Below, one piece after another: positions 25,042-33,288 of a stretch of DNA of 61,837 nucleotides (the first letter of the stretch is position 1; every line of letters starts with the position of its first letter). This stretch comes from JALZEG01 sp035942255. Its GTDB lineage: Bacteria; Actinomycetota; CADDZG01; WHSQ01. Below the pieces are notes generated by a model. It was not told the DNA's origin, did no database searches, and saw only the letters and a program-made list of their open reading frames with translations. The stretch is taken from contig DASZDG010000032.1 in assembly GCA_035942255.1 (NCBI GenBank), forward strand, positions 1-61,837. Reading direction: 5' to 3'. The position numbers were made by a program, and so were the translations under genes.

Positions 25042-26279
25042 CGGCCGCGGCGGACCGGCACGGCGAACTCCACCTCGGTGCCTCGCCCCATCCCGCTCGT
25101 CACCTCCATCGTCCCGCCGAGATCCTCCACGCGTCCCTTCATGCTCTTCAGCACTCCCGCCTTGCCGCCGGACCGCAACGCGTCTTCGTCGTAGACGAAA
25201 CCTACGCCGTCGTCGCGCACCGAGACGAGAAGCCGCCCGTCGTCCTCCTCGGCGAACACCGTCGCCCGTGACGCACGCGCGTGCTCGACCACGTTCGCGA
25301 GCGCCTGGCGCACCGCGGCGACGACCTCGCTCCCGACGGCGCGGTCGACCCAGAGCGGCCCGACGCAGCTGACCGATACGTGCACCTCGGCGATCGACCG
25401 CGCAACTGCCTCGAGCTCGCCGCGCAACGACATCGCACCCCCCGGCGCCTGCTCCGGCTCGCGCAGGATCAGGCTGCGCAACCCGGCCTCCTCCTTCTCC
25501 GCGAGCTCCCCGAGGCGCGCGACCTCGGCGGGCGGGACCGCGTCGAGCCGCGCCAGCTCGCGTCCTTTCTTGTGGATCAGGGCGAGGACCTGGAGGACCG
25601 AGTCGTGGATCTCCCGCGCCAGCGACTCGCGCTCGGCGAGCCGCGCCGCGCGCTCACGCTCGCGCACCAGCTCACCGGTTGCGTCCTCGAGCGCCTGCGC
25701 CGACCGCACGAGGAGCTCGGACACGAACCCGACGGCACCGCCGGCGACCAGGTAGTTGATGATCCCGCTAACGAGAGCGCGCACGTCTTCGCCGGACAGC
25801 TCGTCGAACGGCACGCCGTTCAACGGCCGGGTCAGGATCAGCAACGCGGCCAGGAGCGACCCGACGGCCAGCCCTGCCTTGGGGCCGCGGCGGACGCCCC
25901 ATGCGAGCGCGGCGGTGATCGGGTACCCGGTGGCGAAGAACGGACGCCCTTCGACGACCTCACCCTCGAACACCACGAACGCCGACGCGACGATCAGCCA
26001 CGCGGAGACGGCGAGGTCGATCCACAGCGTCGCCTGGTCCCACCGGCGCGACGACACCGTGACCCACACCGTCCACGCCCCGGCGATCCCGATCGACGTC
26101 CACGCGAGGGGCTCGTTGCGGAAGTCGCCCGAGTCCACCAATGCGACGAACGACATCCACCCGAGCCACACCCAGCGGAACACGAGCACCCCGCGGATGA
26201 GCGTGCGGCGTGAGCGCTCGGGGGCCGAGAGGCCGGGGGCCGAGCCGGTATTCGACGCTTCTCGCGCTGCGGTCGACAT
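25038..26279 (-). CDS. sensor histidine kinase of the NarX/LiaS (HisKA_3) type
   Basis: A 413-residue membrane protein. The N-terminal half has about five to six hydrophobic segments (40-210). The dimerisation/phosphotransfer helix has the H-box SLAREIHDSVLQVLALIHKK, characteristic of HisKA_3 kinases, and the ATPase end has VRDDGVGF and a GKAGVLKSMKGRVEDLGG block. No extracytoplasmic sensor domain of note is present, so it probably senses membrane state, as LiaS/VraS/MacS-type kinases do; that is an analogy. It is divergent from the acyltransferase gene, with a palindrome between them. Confidence 0.88.
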   Translation of the reverse strand: MSTAAREASNTGSAPGLSAPERSRRTLIRGVLVFRWVWLGWMSFVALVDSGDFRNEPLAWTSIGIAGAWTVWVTVSSRRWDQATLWIDLAVSAWLIVASAFVVFEGEVVEGRPFFATGYPITAALAWGVRRGPKAGLAVGSLLAALLILTRPLNGVPFDELSGEDVRALVSGIINYLVAGGAVGFVSELLVRSAQALEDATGELVRERERAARLAERESLAREIHDSVLQVLALIHKKGRELARLDAVPPAEVARLGELAEKEEAGLRSLILREPEQAPGGAMSLRGELEAVARSIAEVHVSVSCVGPLWVDRAVGSEVVAAVRQALANVVEHARASRATVFAEEDDGRLLVSVRDDGVGFVYDEDALRSGGKAGVLKSMKGRVEDLGGTMEVTSGMGRGTEVEFAVPVRRGR

Positions 26280-26336
26280 GTCGCGCCAGGGTTACACAGC
26301 GGTCGCCCCGCGGGAAGGATCGGCCGGAGACGTGCC

Positions 26337-26366
26337 GCAACTACCCAGGCGAACCTGGGTAGTTGC
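26337..26366. promoter_or_regulatory. perfect 13-bp inverted repeat between kinase and acyltransferase genes
   Basis: Arms GCAACTACCCAGG (26337-26349) and CCTGGGTAGTTGC (26354-26366) are perfectly complementary around the four-base centre CGAA. The site lies 58 bp upstream of the kinase start and 91 bp upstream of the acyltransferase start. It could be an operator of a dimeric regulator acting on both divergent units; as RNA it could also form a hairpin. Related half-sites stand before the phospholipid operon. Confidence 0.55.
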
Positions 26367-26456
26367 CGCCCCCGGAATGAGCCGAACGCCGTCTACCGTC
26401 GCGGGGCTCCGGTTCCGATGATTGGTGTGAAGACACCGACCAGAGGAGCCAGGCAC

Positions 26457-27770
26457 ATGACCGCATCTTCGAACGCACTCACGCTCGACCGGCTCGCCGC
26501 CGCCACGCCCTCGACGCGCGACCGCTACGTCGACTTCCTCAGGGCGTTCAGCATCGCCGTCGTGGTGTTCGGCCACTGGCTCGTCGCGATCGTCTACCTC
26601 GACGGCTCGCGCCTTAGCGGAGCGAGCGCTCTCGACGAGGTGCCCGCGGCCCGCCTCCTGACGTGGGTCCTTCAGGTGATGCCGCTGTTCTTCTTCGTCG
26701 GCGGGTTCTCGAACCTGACCTCGTGGCGGGCGACGAAACGCAAGGGCGGCGACTATCTCTCGTTCGTGCGCGGACGCGTCGACCGTCTGATGCGCCCGTG
26801 CGCGGTCTTCATCGGCGTCTGGGTCTCGGTCGCGATCGCGCTGCACTTCGCTGCGCCGGGGCTCGCCGCCGAGCTCCGTCCGGCTCTGGCGATCATCGCG
26901 AAGCCCCTGTGGTTCATCGCCGTGTACCTGATCGTTATCGCGCTGGCGCCGGCGATGCTTCGGCTGCACGAGCGCTTCGGTCTGCTCGTCCCCGTCGCGA
27001 TGGCGGGCGCGGCTGCGGCCGTCGACGCTCTGCGGCTCGGCCTGGACGTCCCGTTCGTCGGGTACCTCAACTTCGCCTTCGTGTGGCTGTTCGCGCACCA
27101 GCTCGGGTTCTTCTACGGCGACGGCCGCCTGGCCGGGCTGTCGAAGCGGCGTCTGGCGACGTTCGCCGCCGCGGGCGTGCTCGCGCTCGTCGCGCTGACG
27201 CAGCTCGGCCCGTACTCGACGAGCATGGTCGGCGTCGACGACGGACGCGTGTCGAACAACGACCCGCCCAGCATCTGCATCGTCGCCCACAGCATGTGGC
27301 TGATCTCCGCCGCCATGCTCGCCCGCGGCCCCGTCACGAGGTGGCTTCAGGGTGCGCGGGCGTGGCGAACCGTCATCGCCGCGAACTCGATGATCATGAC
27401 TGTGTTCCTGTGGCACCTGACCGCACTGCTGGCAGCCGTGCTCCTGCTGTACCCGCTCGGCTTCCCGCAGCCTGCAGGCGGTACCGCCGAGTGGTGGGCG
27501 CTGCGCCCGGTGTGGCTCGCGATCCTGAGCGTGTTGCTCGTGCCGTTCGTCGCCGCCTTCGGCCGTTTCGAGCGGGGCCGGTCGACGGCGCCTGCGACCG
27601 GAGACGGATCGCGCGGGCGGGCGGTGGCCGCCGTCGCCCTCATGACCGCAGGGATGGCCGGGCTCGCAACCGACGGCTTCAGCGAGATCGCCTTGCTCGG
27701 CGGAGCGCTCACGAACGCTGCATTCGTCGCCGGCGGCGTGTTCCTGCTCGGGGATGCGCGGCGGGCGTAG
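26457..27770 (+). CDS. acyltransferase family 3 membrane protein (second copy)
   Basis: A 437-residue polytopic protein, paralogous to the 7934 gene. It shares RDRYVDFLRAFSIA, the GHW motif with catalytic His, LLTWVLQVMPLFFFVGGFSN and IAANSMIMTVFLWHLT. It differs by a C-terminal extension of about 55 residues with two more hydrophobic segments. The ATG at 26457 is chosen because GAGGAG precedes it. It would transfer acyl groups to an extracytoplasmic carbohydrate or similar acceptor. Divergence from a membrane-type two-component system suggests regulation by envelope stress, which is inference. Confidence 0.85.
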   Translation: MTASSNALTLDRLAAATPSTRDRYVDFLRAFSIAVVVFGHWLVAIVYLDGSRLSGASALDEVPAARLLTWVLQVMPLFFFVGGFSNLTSWRATKRKGGDYLSFVRGRVDRLMRPCAVFIGVWVSVAIALHFAAPGLAAELRPALAIIAKPLWFIAVYLIVIALAPAMLRLHERFGLLVPVAMAGAAAAVDALRLGLDVPFVGYLNFAFVWLFAHQLGFFYGDGRLAGLSKRRLATFAAAGVLALVALTQLGPYSTSMVGVDDGRVSNNDPPSICIVAHSMWLISAAMLARGPVTRWLQGARAWRTVIAANSMIMTVFLWHLTALLAAVLLLYPLGFPQPAGGTAEWWALRPVWLAILSVLLVPFVAAFGRFERGRSTAPATGDGSRGRAVAAVALMTAGMAGLATDGFSEIALLGGALTNAAFVAGGVFLLGDARRA

Positions 27771-27809
27771 GCCGGGGATGGCCACGAGGAATGCCGTTCG
27801 GGAGGGCGA

Positions 27810-28907
27810 ATGGCTTCAAACGTGGGCGTGCGGAGACTGGGGGCCGCGGTGGTGGCGATGTGCTGCCTCGCCGCGCCCTCATCCGCGCACCGAGCCCCGA
27901 GTGATGCGGCGGACATCACGGTCGTAGGCGTATTCGGCGCCGGCGGGGTGATCCGCGGCGCAGCGCTCGAGAACGGCTACCTCTACGTCGCGACGACGAA
28001 CTCGCTCTCGGTTTACGACGCTTCGAACCCGTCGGAGCCGGAGCTGCTCGCTACCAGGCCGACGCCGCGGATCATCCACGGCGAGCTCATCTCCACCGGC
28101 GGCGAGCTGCTCCTCCTCAACGGCGGCCTCGTCGGCGGCGGCCTCGACGTGTGGAACGTGGAGGACAAGTCGAACCCCGTCCTCGCCGGGAGCCTCGAGG
28201 GCATCGGAGACGAGCACTTCTCGTGCCTGCTCGAGTGCCGCTGGGCCTACGGATCGGCCGGCTCCGTCGTCGACCTGCGCGACCCGCGGATGCCGGACCT
28301 GTCCGGCGTCAACTGGAAGGTCGAGATCGGCATCGGTGAGAGCCCGGTGCACCGCCTCGACGAGTACCGGACTGGCTTCATGGCGACCGCGCCCCGTGGT
28401 GACCCGCCGCTGATCCTCGACGTGCGCCGCCCCCTGCAGCCGCGCGTCGTCGCACGGACGGTCACCTCACGGTTCCACCCGAGCATGTTCCTGTACACGA
28501 CGTGGCCGCGCGGCGGCGACGACCGCTTCGTCGTGACGTCGACCGAGAACGGCGGGTGCAACGACGAGCATCAGGGTGCCCTCGTCACGTTCGACACCGC
28601 GGGGTGGCCGGAGGACGGGCGTTTCGAGGTCGCCGGCAGGTACCGCTACAGGGGGCGGACCGACGACGAGAACTGCCTCGCGTACTACTTCTCCTTGCAC
28701 CCGCGCTTCGACGACGGGGGCCTGATCCTGCTGCCGAACGGGCTCGAGGGGACGCGCCTCGTCGAGGTCGCGCCGGACGGCACGATGAAGGGGCTCGACT
28801 CGTTCGTGCTGCCGACGTCGGACGTCTGGCTGGCGTTCTGGGTAGACGAGCAGATCTTCTACGCGCTGAACACGACCGGCGAGGTCTACATCCTGCGGTA
28901 CTCGTAG
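27810..28907 (+). CDS. secreted beta-propeller (LVIVD-repeat-like) protein
   Basis: A 365-residue exported protein with a signal peptide (about 1-26) followed by repeats of the form GYLYVAT-x3-LSVYDASNPSEPELLA and LDVWNVEDKSNPVLAGSL. This is the LVIVD-type pattern, in which each blade ends D-x-S/T-NP-x-P. Cys pairs (CLLEC near 135; others near 250 and 290) suggest disulphides in an extracytoplasmic protein. It has a GGGAGGG site before the ATG. It lies just upstream of the tRNA-Arg fragment and is the last gene before the accessory region. Function unknown. Confidence 0.75.
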   Translation: MASNVGVRRLGAAVVAMCCLAAPSSAHRAPSDAADITVVGVFGAGGVIRGAALENGYLYVATTNSLSVYDASNPSEPELLATRPTPRIIHGELISTGGELLLLNGGLVGGGLDVWNVEDKSNPVLAGSLEGIGDEHFSCLLECRWAYGSAGSVVDLRDPRMPDLSGVNWKVEIGIGESPVHRLDEYRTGFMATAPRGDPPLILDVRRPLQPRVVARTVTSRFHPSMFLYTTWPRGGDDRFVVTSTENGGCNDEHQGALVTFDTAGWPEDGRFEVAGRYRYRGRTDDENCLAYYFSLHPRFDDGGLILLPNGLEGTRLVEVAPDGTMKGLDSFVLPTSDVWLAFWVDEQIFYALNTTGEVYILRYS

Positions 28908-28947
28908 CTCCGCGGCGCGCCCGCCCCACCTGCGACAATGGAGGGAC

Positions 28948-28990
<43 letters not shown>

Positions 28991-29149
28991 ACGACGTGCA
29001 CCGCTGCCCACCTGCCCGTTCGAGCGTTTCCCCTGCTCAGGGTGTCGGTCGTCAGCGGCACCGTTGGTCACGTTCGGCCACCATTTGCCACGCGTTTGCT
29101 GTGCGAATGCAGTGCGCGATCAGGAAGCAGATTTCCGCTCGGCCTTCAT

Positions 29150-29413
29150 CTACGGGTACTCCGACTCGAATTCGGTTCTTCGTTGATTGAACTCGCGCAG
29201 CTCCTGGTCGTTCAGACAGACCCCCTCCTCGACGACCTCAGGTTCGTCGTAACCGCCATAGCGCGCAGTTGGTATCCACGTTCCCTTCGTGATGTTGGTG
29301 CACCATGCTTGTTTGACGAAGTTGGGAAATAGCGCGTACAAGCCGAGCGCGATCGCCACCGGGATCCACCACCTGAATGTCTTCTTGCGACCGGCTGGCG
29401 GCGCGGCGTTCAT
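29150..29413 (-). CDS. small membrane protein of unknown function
   Basis: An 87-residue protein. A short Pro/Lys-rich start (MNAAPPAGRKKTFRWW) is followed by one transmembrane helix (about 17-34) and a polar extracytoplasmic-type tail with two Cys (CTNI and VCLND) that could pair. The ATG at 29413 has GGAG ten bases upstream. Base composition is lower in GC than the surrounding genes. It lies between the tRNA fragment and the broken integrase, so it probably belongs to an integrated element. No family recognised. Confidence 0.55.
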   Translation of the reverse strand: MNAAPPAGRKKTFRWWIPVAIALGLYALFPNFVKQAWCTNITKGTWIPTARYGGYDEPEVVEEGVCLNDQELREFNQRRTEFESEYP

Positions 29414-29465
29414 CCCCACATCTCCAGTAGAAGCGGGAGCGGCAAGGCCGTCAAGGCCGCCGCCT

Positions 29466-29771
29466 GCCGTCATCAAGGCGGGGCTTCCGCCGGCGCTCAC
29501 GTTCCACGATCTGCGCAAGGCCGCAGGCTCGATAGCCGCCAGTCCCACCTACGCCGGGGCCTCGCCCAAGACCGTTCAGAACCTGCTCGGCCACTCCGTG
29601 CAGCAGGTCACGACCGAGAGCTACATCGCCGAGTTCGCCGAGGACACCGCTCGGGTGCGGGCTTCGCTCGAGCGGATCTACTCCGAGGCCGGTCCTGCTG
29701 TGCATTTGCAGTGCGACCCGGATTCGACGGTCAAGTCGATGGCTCCGCGCCGCCGCCGGAAGGCGGGCTGA
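29466..29771 (+). pseudogene. tyrosine recombinase (phage integrase), C-terminal fragment
   Basis: About 100 codons match the C-terminus of tyrosine recombinases: the H-x-x-R box in TFHDLRKAAG, the GASPKTVQNLLGHS box with the conserved LGH, and the nucleophilic Tyr in TTESY. The N-terminal arm-binding and core-binding domains and the first catalytic Arg are missing, and the upstream sequence encodes an unrelated small gene on the other strand. It ends 20 bp before the intact tRNA-Arg, the usual position of an integrase next to its attachment site. It is a remnant and cannot be active. Confidence 0.85.
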
Positions 29772-29791
29772 CCTGCGAGAATGTGAGACCT

Positions 29792-29864
<73 letters not shown>

Positions 29865-29888
29865 GCTGGGGTCGTTAGAGTCCCAAGC

Positions 29889-30026
29889 ATGGGGTTCCTC
29901 TACGCCTGGCTGTTCAGGTCGTTCGGACGTCTAACTCGAGCCGGCAAGCTCACCGCGCTCGTCATCCTCGGCCTCTTGATCCTAGCGATGGCGATATGGG
30001 ACGTGCCGTTCTTGGAGTCAGAATAG
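29889..30026 (+). CDS. possible 45-residue single-span membrane protein
   Basis: An open frame of 45 codons starting at ATG just after the tRNA. It encodes an amphipathic, basic N-terminus (MGFLYAWLFRSFGRLTRAGK), a hydrophobic segment (LTALVILGLLILAMAIW) and a short acidic tail (DVPFLESE). Composition is protein-like, but no clear ribosome-binding site precedes it. Confidence 0.4.
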   Translation: MGFLYAWLFRSFGRLTRAGKLTALVILGLLILAMAIWDVPFLESE

Positions 30027-30050
30027 GCAGGCTTTAAAGAGGGAGCCGAG

Positions 30051-30533
30051 GTGGGAAAGCTGCGCGGGATCGTGGGTCGAGCTATCAGCTTCCTTCGCAA
30101 TTCCGGTACAGCTGAAAACATGAGCCCCGCCCAGAAGATGGCTCAAACGATAAACGGAGCCCCCCCACGATTAAAGCGCGGCTCCCTCCAGTTCTTCGGC
30201 GAGTGGTTCGGTCGCCCAGGGGACAACAATCACTCGATAGTTGCTGCAGAAGCTGATGAGAATCGCCTTCGCCTGACATTCGACGACGACGAGACCCTCG
30301 ACGTCTGGGATCCGAAAGAGCTGGAGCTCCAGTCGGATCAGCTCTTCGTGATCCGCTCAGCTTCTCGGGTCCGATGGGAATGGTTCCATTACGGAGAGTC
30401 CAAGACTCCCGACAACCGGCACTTCATTGAGTACCGGTATGGCGACAACGCCATTCAGCGCCGCGCGGATCGCCCAGCCTCGGTGGGACCCGCCACTGCG
30501 AATCCACACCGGCCAGCGGTGACCATTAATTAG
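30051..30533 (+). CDS. hypothetical protein of the low-GC island
   Basis: A 160-residue protein from a GTG start, with AGAGGGAGCCGAG upstream. The middle third looks like a compact beta domain (GSLQFFGEWFGRPGDN, LRLTFDDDETLDVWDPKELE, SRVRWEWFHYGE). The C-terminus is Pro-rich and basic. No signal peptide or membrane segment is present and no family is recognised. Codon use is less GC-rich than in the host genes, consistent with horizontal acquisition next to the tRNA. Confidence 0.6.
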   Translation: MGKLRGIVGRAISFLRNSGTAENMSPAQKMAQTINGAPPRLKRGSLQFFGEWFGRPGDNNHSIVAAEADENRLRLTFDDDETLDVWDPKELELQSDQLFVIRSASRVRWEWFHYGESKTPDNRHFIEYRYGDNAIQRRADRPASVGPATANPHRPAVTIN

Positions 30534-30683
30534 CGAGGATGTGTCTGTGGGAGTGCCGAAACCGGCACGTCGCAAACGAGACCGGATCTTGTCGAGCCCG
30601 CAGTACCGGTCGCAAGCTGCCCGTCCTCGCTCGCGCGTCAGGCGTCGTCTTTCATCCGCAGCCCGATGGGTGGCCGGTCGAGA

Positions 30684-31136
30684 TTAGTTCTTAATCTCAT
30701 CTCCGAGGGCGGCTACAGCGTCTTGGAGTACCTCATAACCTACGACCGTAAGGAGCGAGGCACCCAAAACGTAGGCCTTGATTCGGTCACTGACAGTCGA
30801 CGTCGTCTTCAGCGTATTCACGACGTTCCCCACCGTGAGCTGCTCTTCTCGAGACACGTTCTGCATGGCAATTTGAAAACAGTAAAGAGGTAAGGAAGCG
30901 GCACTCTTCTCGAACGAAATTCCGCTCATGGCTTTAACCACTTCGGCTGAGCGATGTCGAGCCCGATCGCGGTCAACCTGCCTGTCGGCTGCACCTAGGG
31001 CCACGGTCAGTAGAGCGCTTGGGCCAATGCCTATGTCTTTATCCCCGGCCTTCACGGTAAAGAGCGAGGTGCGAAATAGGGCGATGGCCCCGAAGCCGGC
31101 TGACAAGTAGCTGCGTGGTGCGAAGATCGGCGCCAT
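30684..31136 (-). CDS. membrane-associated hypothetical protein, C-terminal part of a frameshifted gene
   Basis: A 150-codon frame with SAGFGAIALFRTSLFTVKAG, DKDIGIGPSALLTVALGAAD and RQVDRDRARHRSAEVV, then ASLPLYCFQIAMQNVS. I recognise this as a recurrent bacterial family in which such a sequence follows two N-terminal membrane helices. Those helices lie in the overlapping frame 31039-31344. Reading across near 31137 with one base skipped joins DWRFGIDGT to MAPIFAPRSY and would give one protein of about 220 residues. As sequenced, the ATG at 31136 could also start a separate protein. Confidence 0.55.
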   Translation of the reverse strand: MAPIFAPRSYLSAGFGAIALFRTSLFTVKAGDKDIGIGPSALLTVALGAADRQVDRDRARHRSAEVVKAMSGISFEKSAASLPLYCFQIAMQNVSREEQLTVGNVVNTLKTTSTVSDRIKAYVLGASLLTVVGYEVLQDAVAALGDEIKN

Positions 31137-31344
31137 CAGCAGTGCCGTCGATCCCGAAACGCCAATCGAACGTCCGAGCCAACAAGAAGGCTCCGACTGA
31201 AGCCAAAACGTTGAGCCCTATATAGGCCCAGCCCGGCTTAGAGAAAGCTGACGACGGGTCATCTCGGTAACGAGAGATAAGTTCACCAGCGCCGACCAGC
31301 CCACCTAGCAAAACGGCAAGGAGAAGAAAGAATCCAATTCCCAC
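31039..31344 (-). CDS. membrane protein, N-terminal part of the frameshifted gene
   Basis: A 101-codon frame encoding two hydrophobic helices (FFLLLAVLLGGLVGAGELI, and WAYIGLNVLASVGAFLLA) separated by a charged loop. From about codon 70 the translation (DGADLRTTQLLVSRLRG) loses resemblance to anything, while the other frame takes over with conserved sequence. This is the pattern of a one-base indel near 31137. The intact product would be a two-helix membrane protein with a cytoplasmic domain. Confidence 0.5.
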   Translation of the reverse strand: MGIGFFLLLAVLLGGLVGAGELISRYRDDPSSAFSKPGWAYIGLNVLASVGAFLLARTFDWRFGIDGTADGADLRTTQLLVSRLRGHRPISHLALYREGRG

Positions 31345-31380
31345 GTCCCCCGCCCCCCTCGCCTATCAGCTCGACCACTA

Positions 31381-31674
31381 CTAGATCAGTTCGATCGTTT
31401 CAGAGTCCCCGACGCCATCGATGCGAACACGCTTCTGAGCGTGCAAGTGGTCTAGCACTTTAGCTAGTTCAATCACGCTGACCTTGAGTTCGTCAGCCAT
31501 CTCTTTTGGAGGAATGGGCCCAGCTCGATCCTTCAGGATCTCGATCACTTTCTCGGTTAGGTCGTCGTTAGTTTTGTCGAACTCGCCAGCCATATGTTTC
31601 ATCTGTTCTTGAGCCACCTCAGGGTCGATGGACCCTAGAAATGTACTGAAAGAATCGATATCGTCCCGTGCCAC
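31381..31674 (-). CDS. small winged-helix-like protein
   Basis: A 97-residue protein starting at GTG with a perfect AGGAGG seven bases upstream. The C-terminal half has a winged-helix layout: EKVIEILKDRAGPIPPKEMA, then ADELKVSVIELAKVLDHLHA, and a beta wing (KRVRIDGVGDSETIELI). The N-terminal half is acidic and helical. It may be a small regulator of the island genes; no target site was found. Its start faces the S8-like gene across a 318-bp gap. Confidence 0.6.
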   Translation of the reverse strand: MARDDIDSFSTFLGSIDPEVAQEQMKHMAGEFDKTNDDLTEKVIEILKDRAGPIPPKEMADELKVSVIELAKVLDHLHAQKRVRIDGVGDSETIELI

Positions 31675-31992
31675 AAATCCTCCTGACCTGCTGTCCTAGA
31701 AGGAGTATAGGCACCTCTCTTTTTGGCGTGCAGTGAACCCTCAGCATCGTCCGATCCAGTGAAGTGGCATCTCTGTTTGGGCTCTTGGCGAGAGAGATAC
31801 GTACGGACGAAGCACTACGCGGGGTGTCTTCACGTTCGCCAACTTGACGCCAATCGGGATCGTGGCCGCGGGAACTTGCGGCGGATCTCAAGGCGCGATC
31901 CTGCGGGGCACCTATTACGCGCCTTGACACTCTTTCGAGGCAGGAAGACAGTCGAACGCTGGTGTGTGGTTTAGGTCCGGGAGGGATTTTCT
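31675..31992. other. 318-bp intergenic stretch in the low-GC island
   Basis: This gap lies between the divergent winged-helix gene and the S8-like gene. Open frames here have no ribosome-binding sites and no protein-like composition. A TTGACA at 31924-31929 could be a -35 element for the S8-like gene, but no matching -10 was convincing. A GGGAGG at 31979-31984 serves that gene's GTG start. Confidence 0.5.
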
Positions 31993-33288
31993 GTGACAAG
32001 TGGAGTCGTGGGCTTTGTCGAGAGCTCTGAGGCTGCGGACAGCGTCGCTTCTTCCTTCCCAGGATCGCAGGCGCTAAGTCAGGCGCATTTGGTTCTCGCT
32101 GTAGTGCGCTCACAGAGGCAGCTGGATCTCTTTGCTCAACTCCCTGAGGTACGAGATTGGCAGATTCTGAACGTCCCACGATTGCGAGTCGTTGCTGGTC
32201 TCGACCTCATGGCGAGGATCGAAGTCGAGAACAGAAACGAAACAAGTACGAATGGCACGGCTCCTGGAGACGACGGGGGATATCCGATCTGGAAAGCTGG
32301 AGCACCTGAAGGTCAGCAAGTAGACATCGACGGCGAGTTGAATTTTCCCACTCGTCAACCAGTCGTCGCTGCTGTGAATATGAGCTTCGGACCTAAAGAA
32401 GTCGGTAACGAATACAACGCTTTAAGGGATGCGATCAACTGGGCCACTAGAGCGATCTCTGGCACTGTATTGCCTGTAGCTGCTGCAGGTAACGAATCTC
32501 GAAGCGCTGATGGACGAGCAACAACATCTGAATGGGCTAAGCCGCAATGGGTAGTTTCGGTAGGGGCAACGGCCGATCGCGGAGGACAAGTCTTGGCGTC
32601 CTATTCATCCACAGGATCGGCGGATGACCCAGGAAGTGGTCCTGATGTCGTTTCTATCGGTGAGCCATCTTTGAACAGCGAGAAACGTGGAACGAGTTTC
32701 GCTGCCCCACGAGTCGCCGATGCTGCAGCGGATTTCGCATGCGCTCTCTTGTGTATTCGCCACGTGCTTCAACGAGTCACCTCTTGCGAGGTTCAAGGTG
32801 TGCCTGTCGTGGGCATCGGAATCATAGATCGCGATTTCGACCTGCCGCATGAGCCCTTGAGGCTTAATGCTCTCCCGGTCTTCGGAATAAACGAGAAAGT
32901 CGTAGCCGACCTTGCGAGCATCGCTGAAGATCTAAGGATCAACCTCGACCTAACTCCATCCCCTTCCAGGCTGAGACGTGCACTCTTAACTGCTGTCCGT
33001 CCTATGATGAATTATCCATCTCACCAGGTCGGAGCTGGATTCATTGACCGAGCAACAGTCAAAGAGACTCTGAGGCGTCTTTCCATTGGCCATATCCTCG
33101 CCATACTGGCTCATGGGCCAATCGAAAGAAAAACGTTAGCGTCCCTACCAACGGCACCTTTATTCGACCCGCAAGCACTAAACAGTCTCGTCAGCATGTG
33201 GCACCTCTCGAGAGTCATATGGACGCTCGACTACAAGAGCGGCCGGTTCACCAGTTTCGATGGGACGGTGCATGACGGGTCTGCATGA
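31993..33288 (+). CDS. subtilisin-like (S8 fold) protein lacking the Asp and His motifs
   Basis: A 431-residue protein without signal peptide, starting at GTG. The second half of the S8 fold is clear: VAAVNMSFGP, PVAAAGNES with the oxyanion Asn, VVSVGAT, and RGTSFAAPRVA with the nucleophilic Ser. The first half is replaced by about 130 residues without the D-(S/T)-G and HGTxVA motifs, so the Asp/His pair is missing. About 190 further residues follow the Ser motif. Codon use and GC (about 55%) differ strongly from the neighbours. It may be a pseudoprotease, or may need a partner; it is cytoplasmic by prediction. A mobile-element accessory or defence role is speculative. Confidence 0.7.
   Translation: MTSGVVGFVESSEAADSVASSFPGSQALSQAHLVLAVVRSQRQLDLFAQLPEVRDWQILNVPRLRVVAGLDLMARIEVENRNETSTNGTAPGDDGGYPIWKAGAPEGQQVDIDGELNFPTRQPVVAAVNMSFGPKEVGNEYNALRDAINWATRAISGTVLPVAAAGNESRSADGRATTSEWAKPQWVVSVGATADRGGQVLASYSSTGSADDPGSGPDVVSIGEPSLNSEKRGTSFAAPRVADAAADFACALLCIRHVLQRVTSCEVQGVPVVGIGIIDRDFDLPHEPLRLNALPVFGINEKVVADLASIAEDLRINLDLTPSPSRLRRALLTAVRPMMNYPSHQVGAGFIDRATVKETLRRLSIGHILAILAHGPIERKTLASLPTAPLFDPQALNSLVSMWHLSRVIWTLDYKSGRFTSFDGTVHDGSA

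Noticed and set aside
31723..31974. 83-codon plus-strand frame in the island gap
   Set aside because: No ribosome-binding site, Cys/Arg-rich composition and no domain; it spans the promoter region of the S8-like gene.
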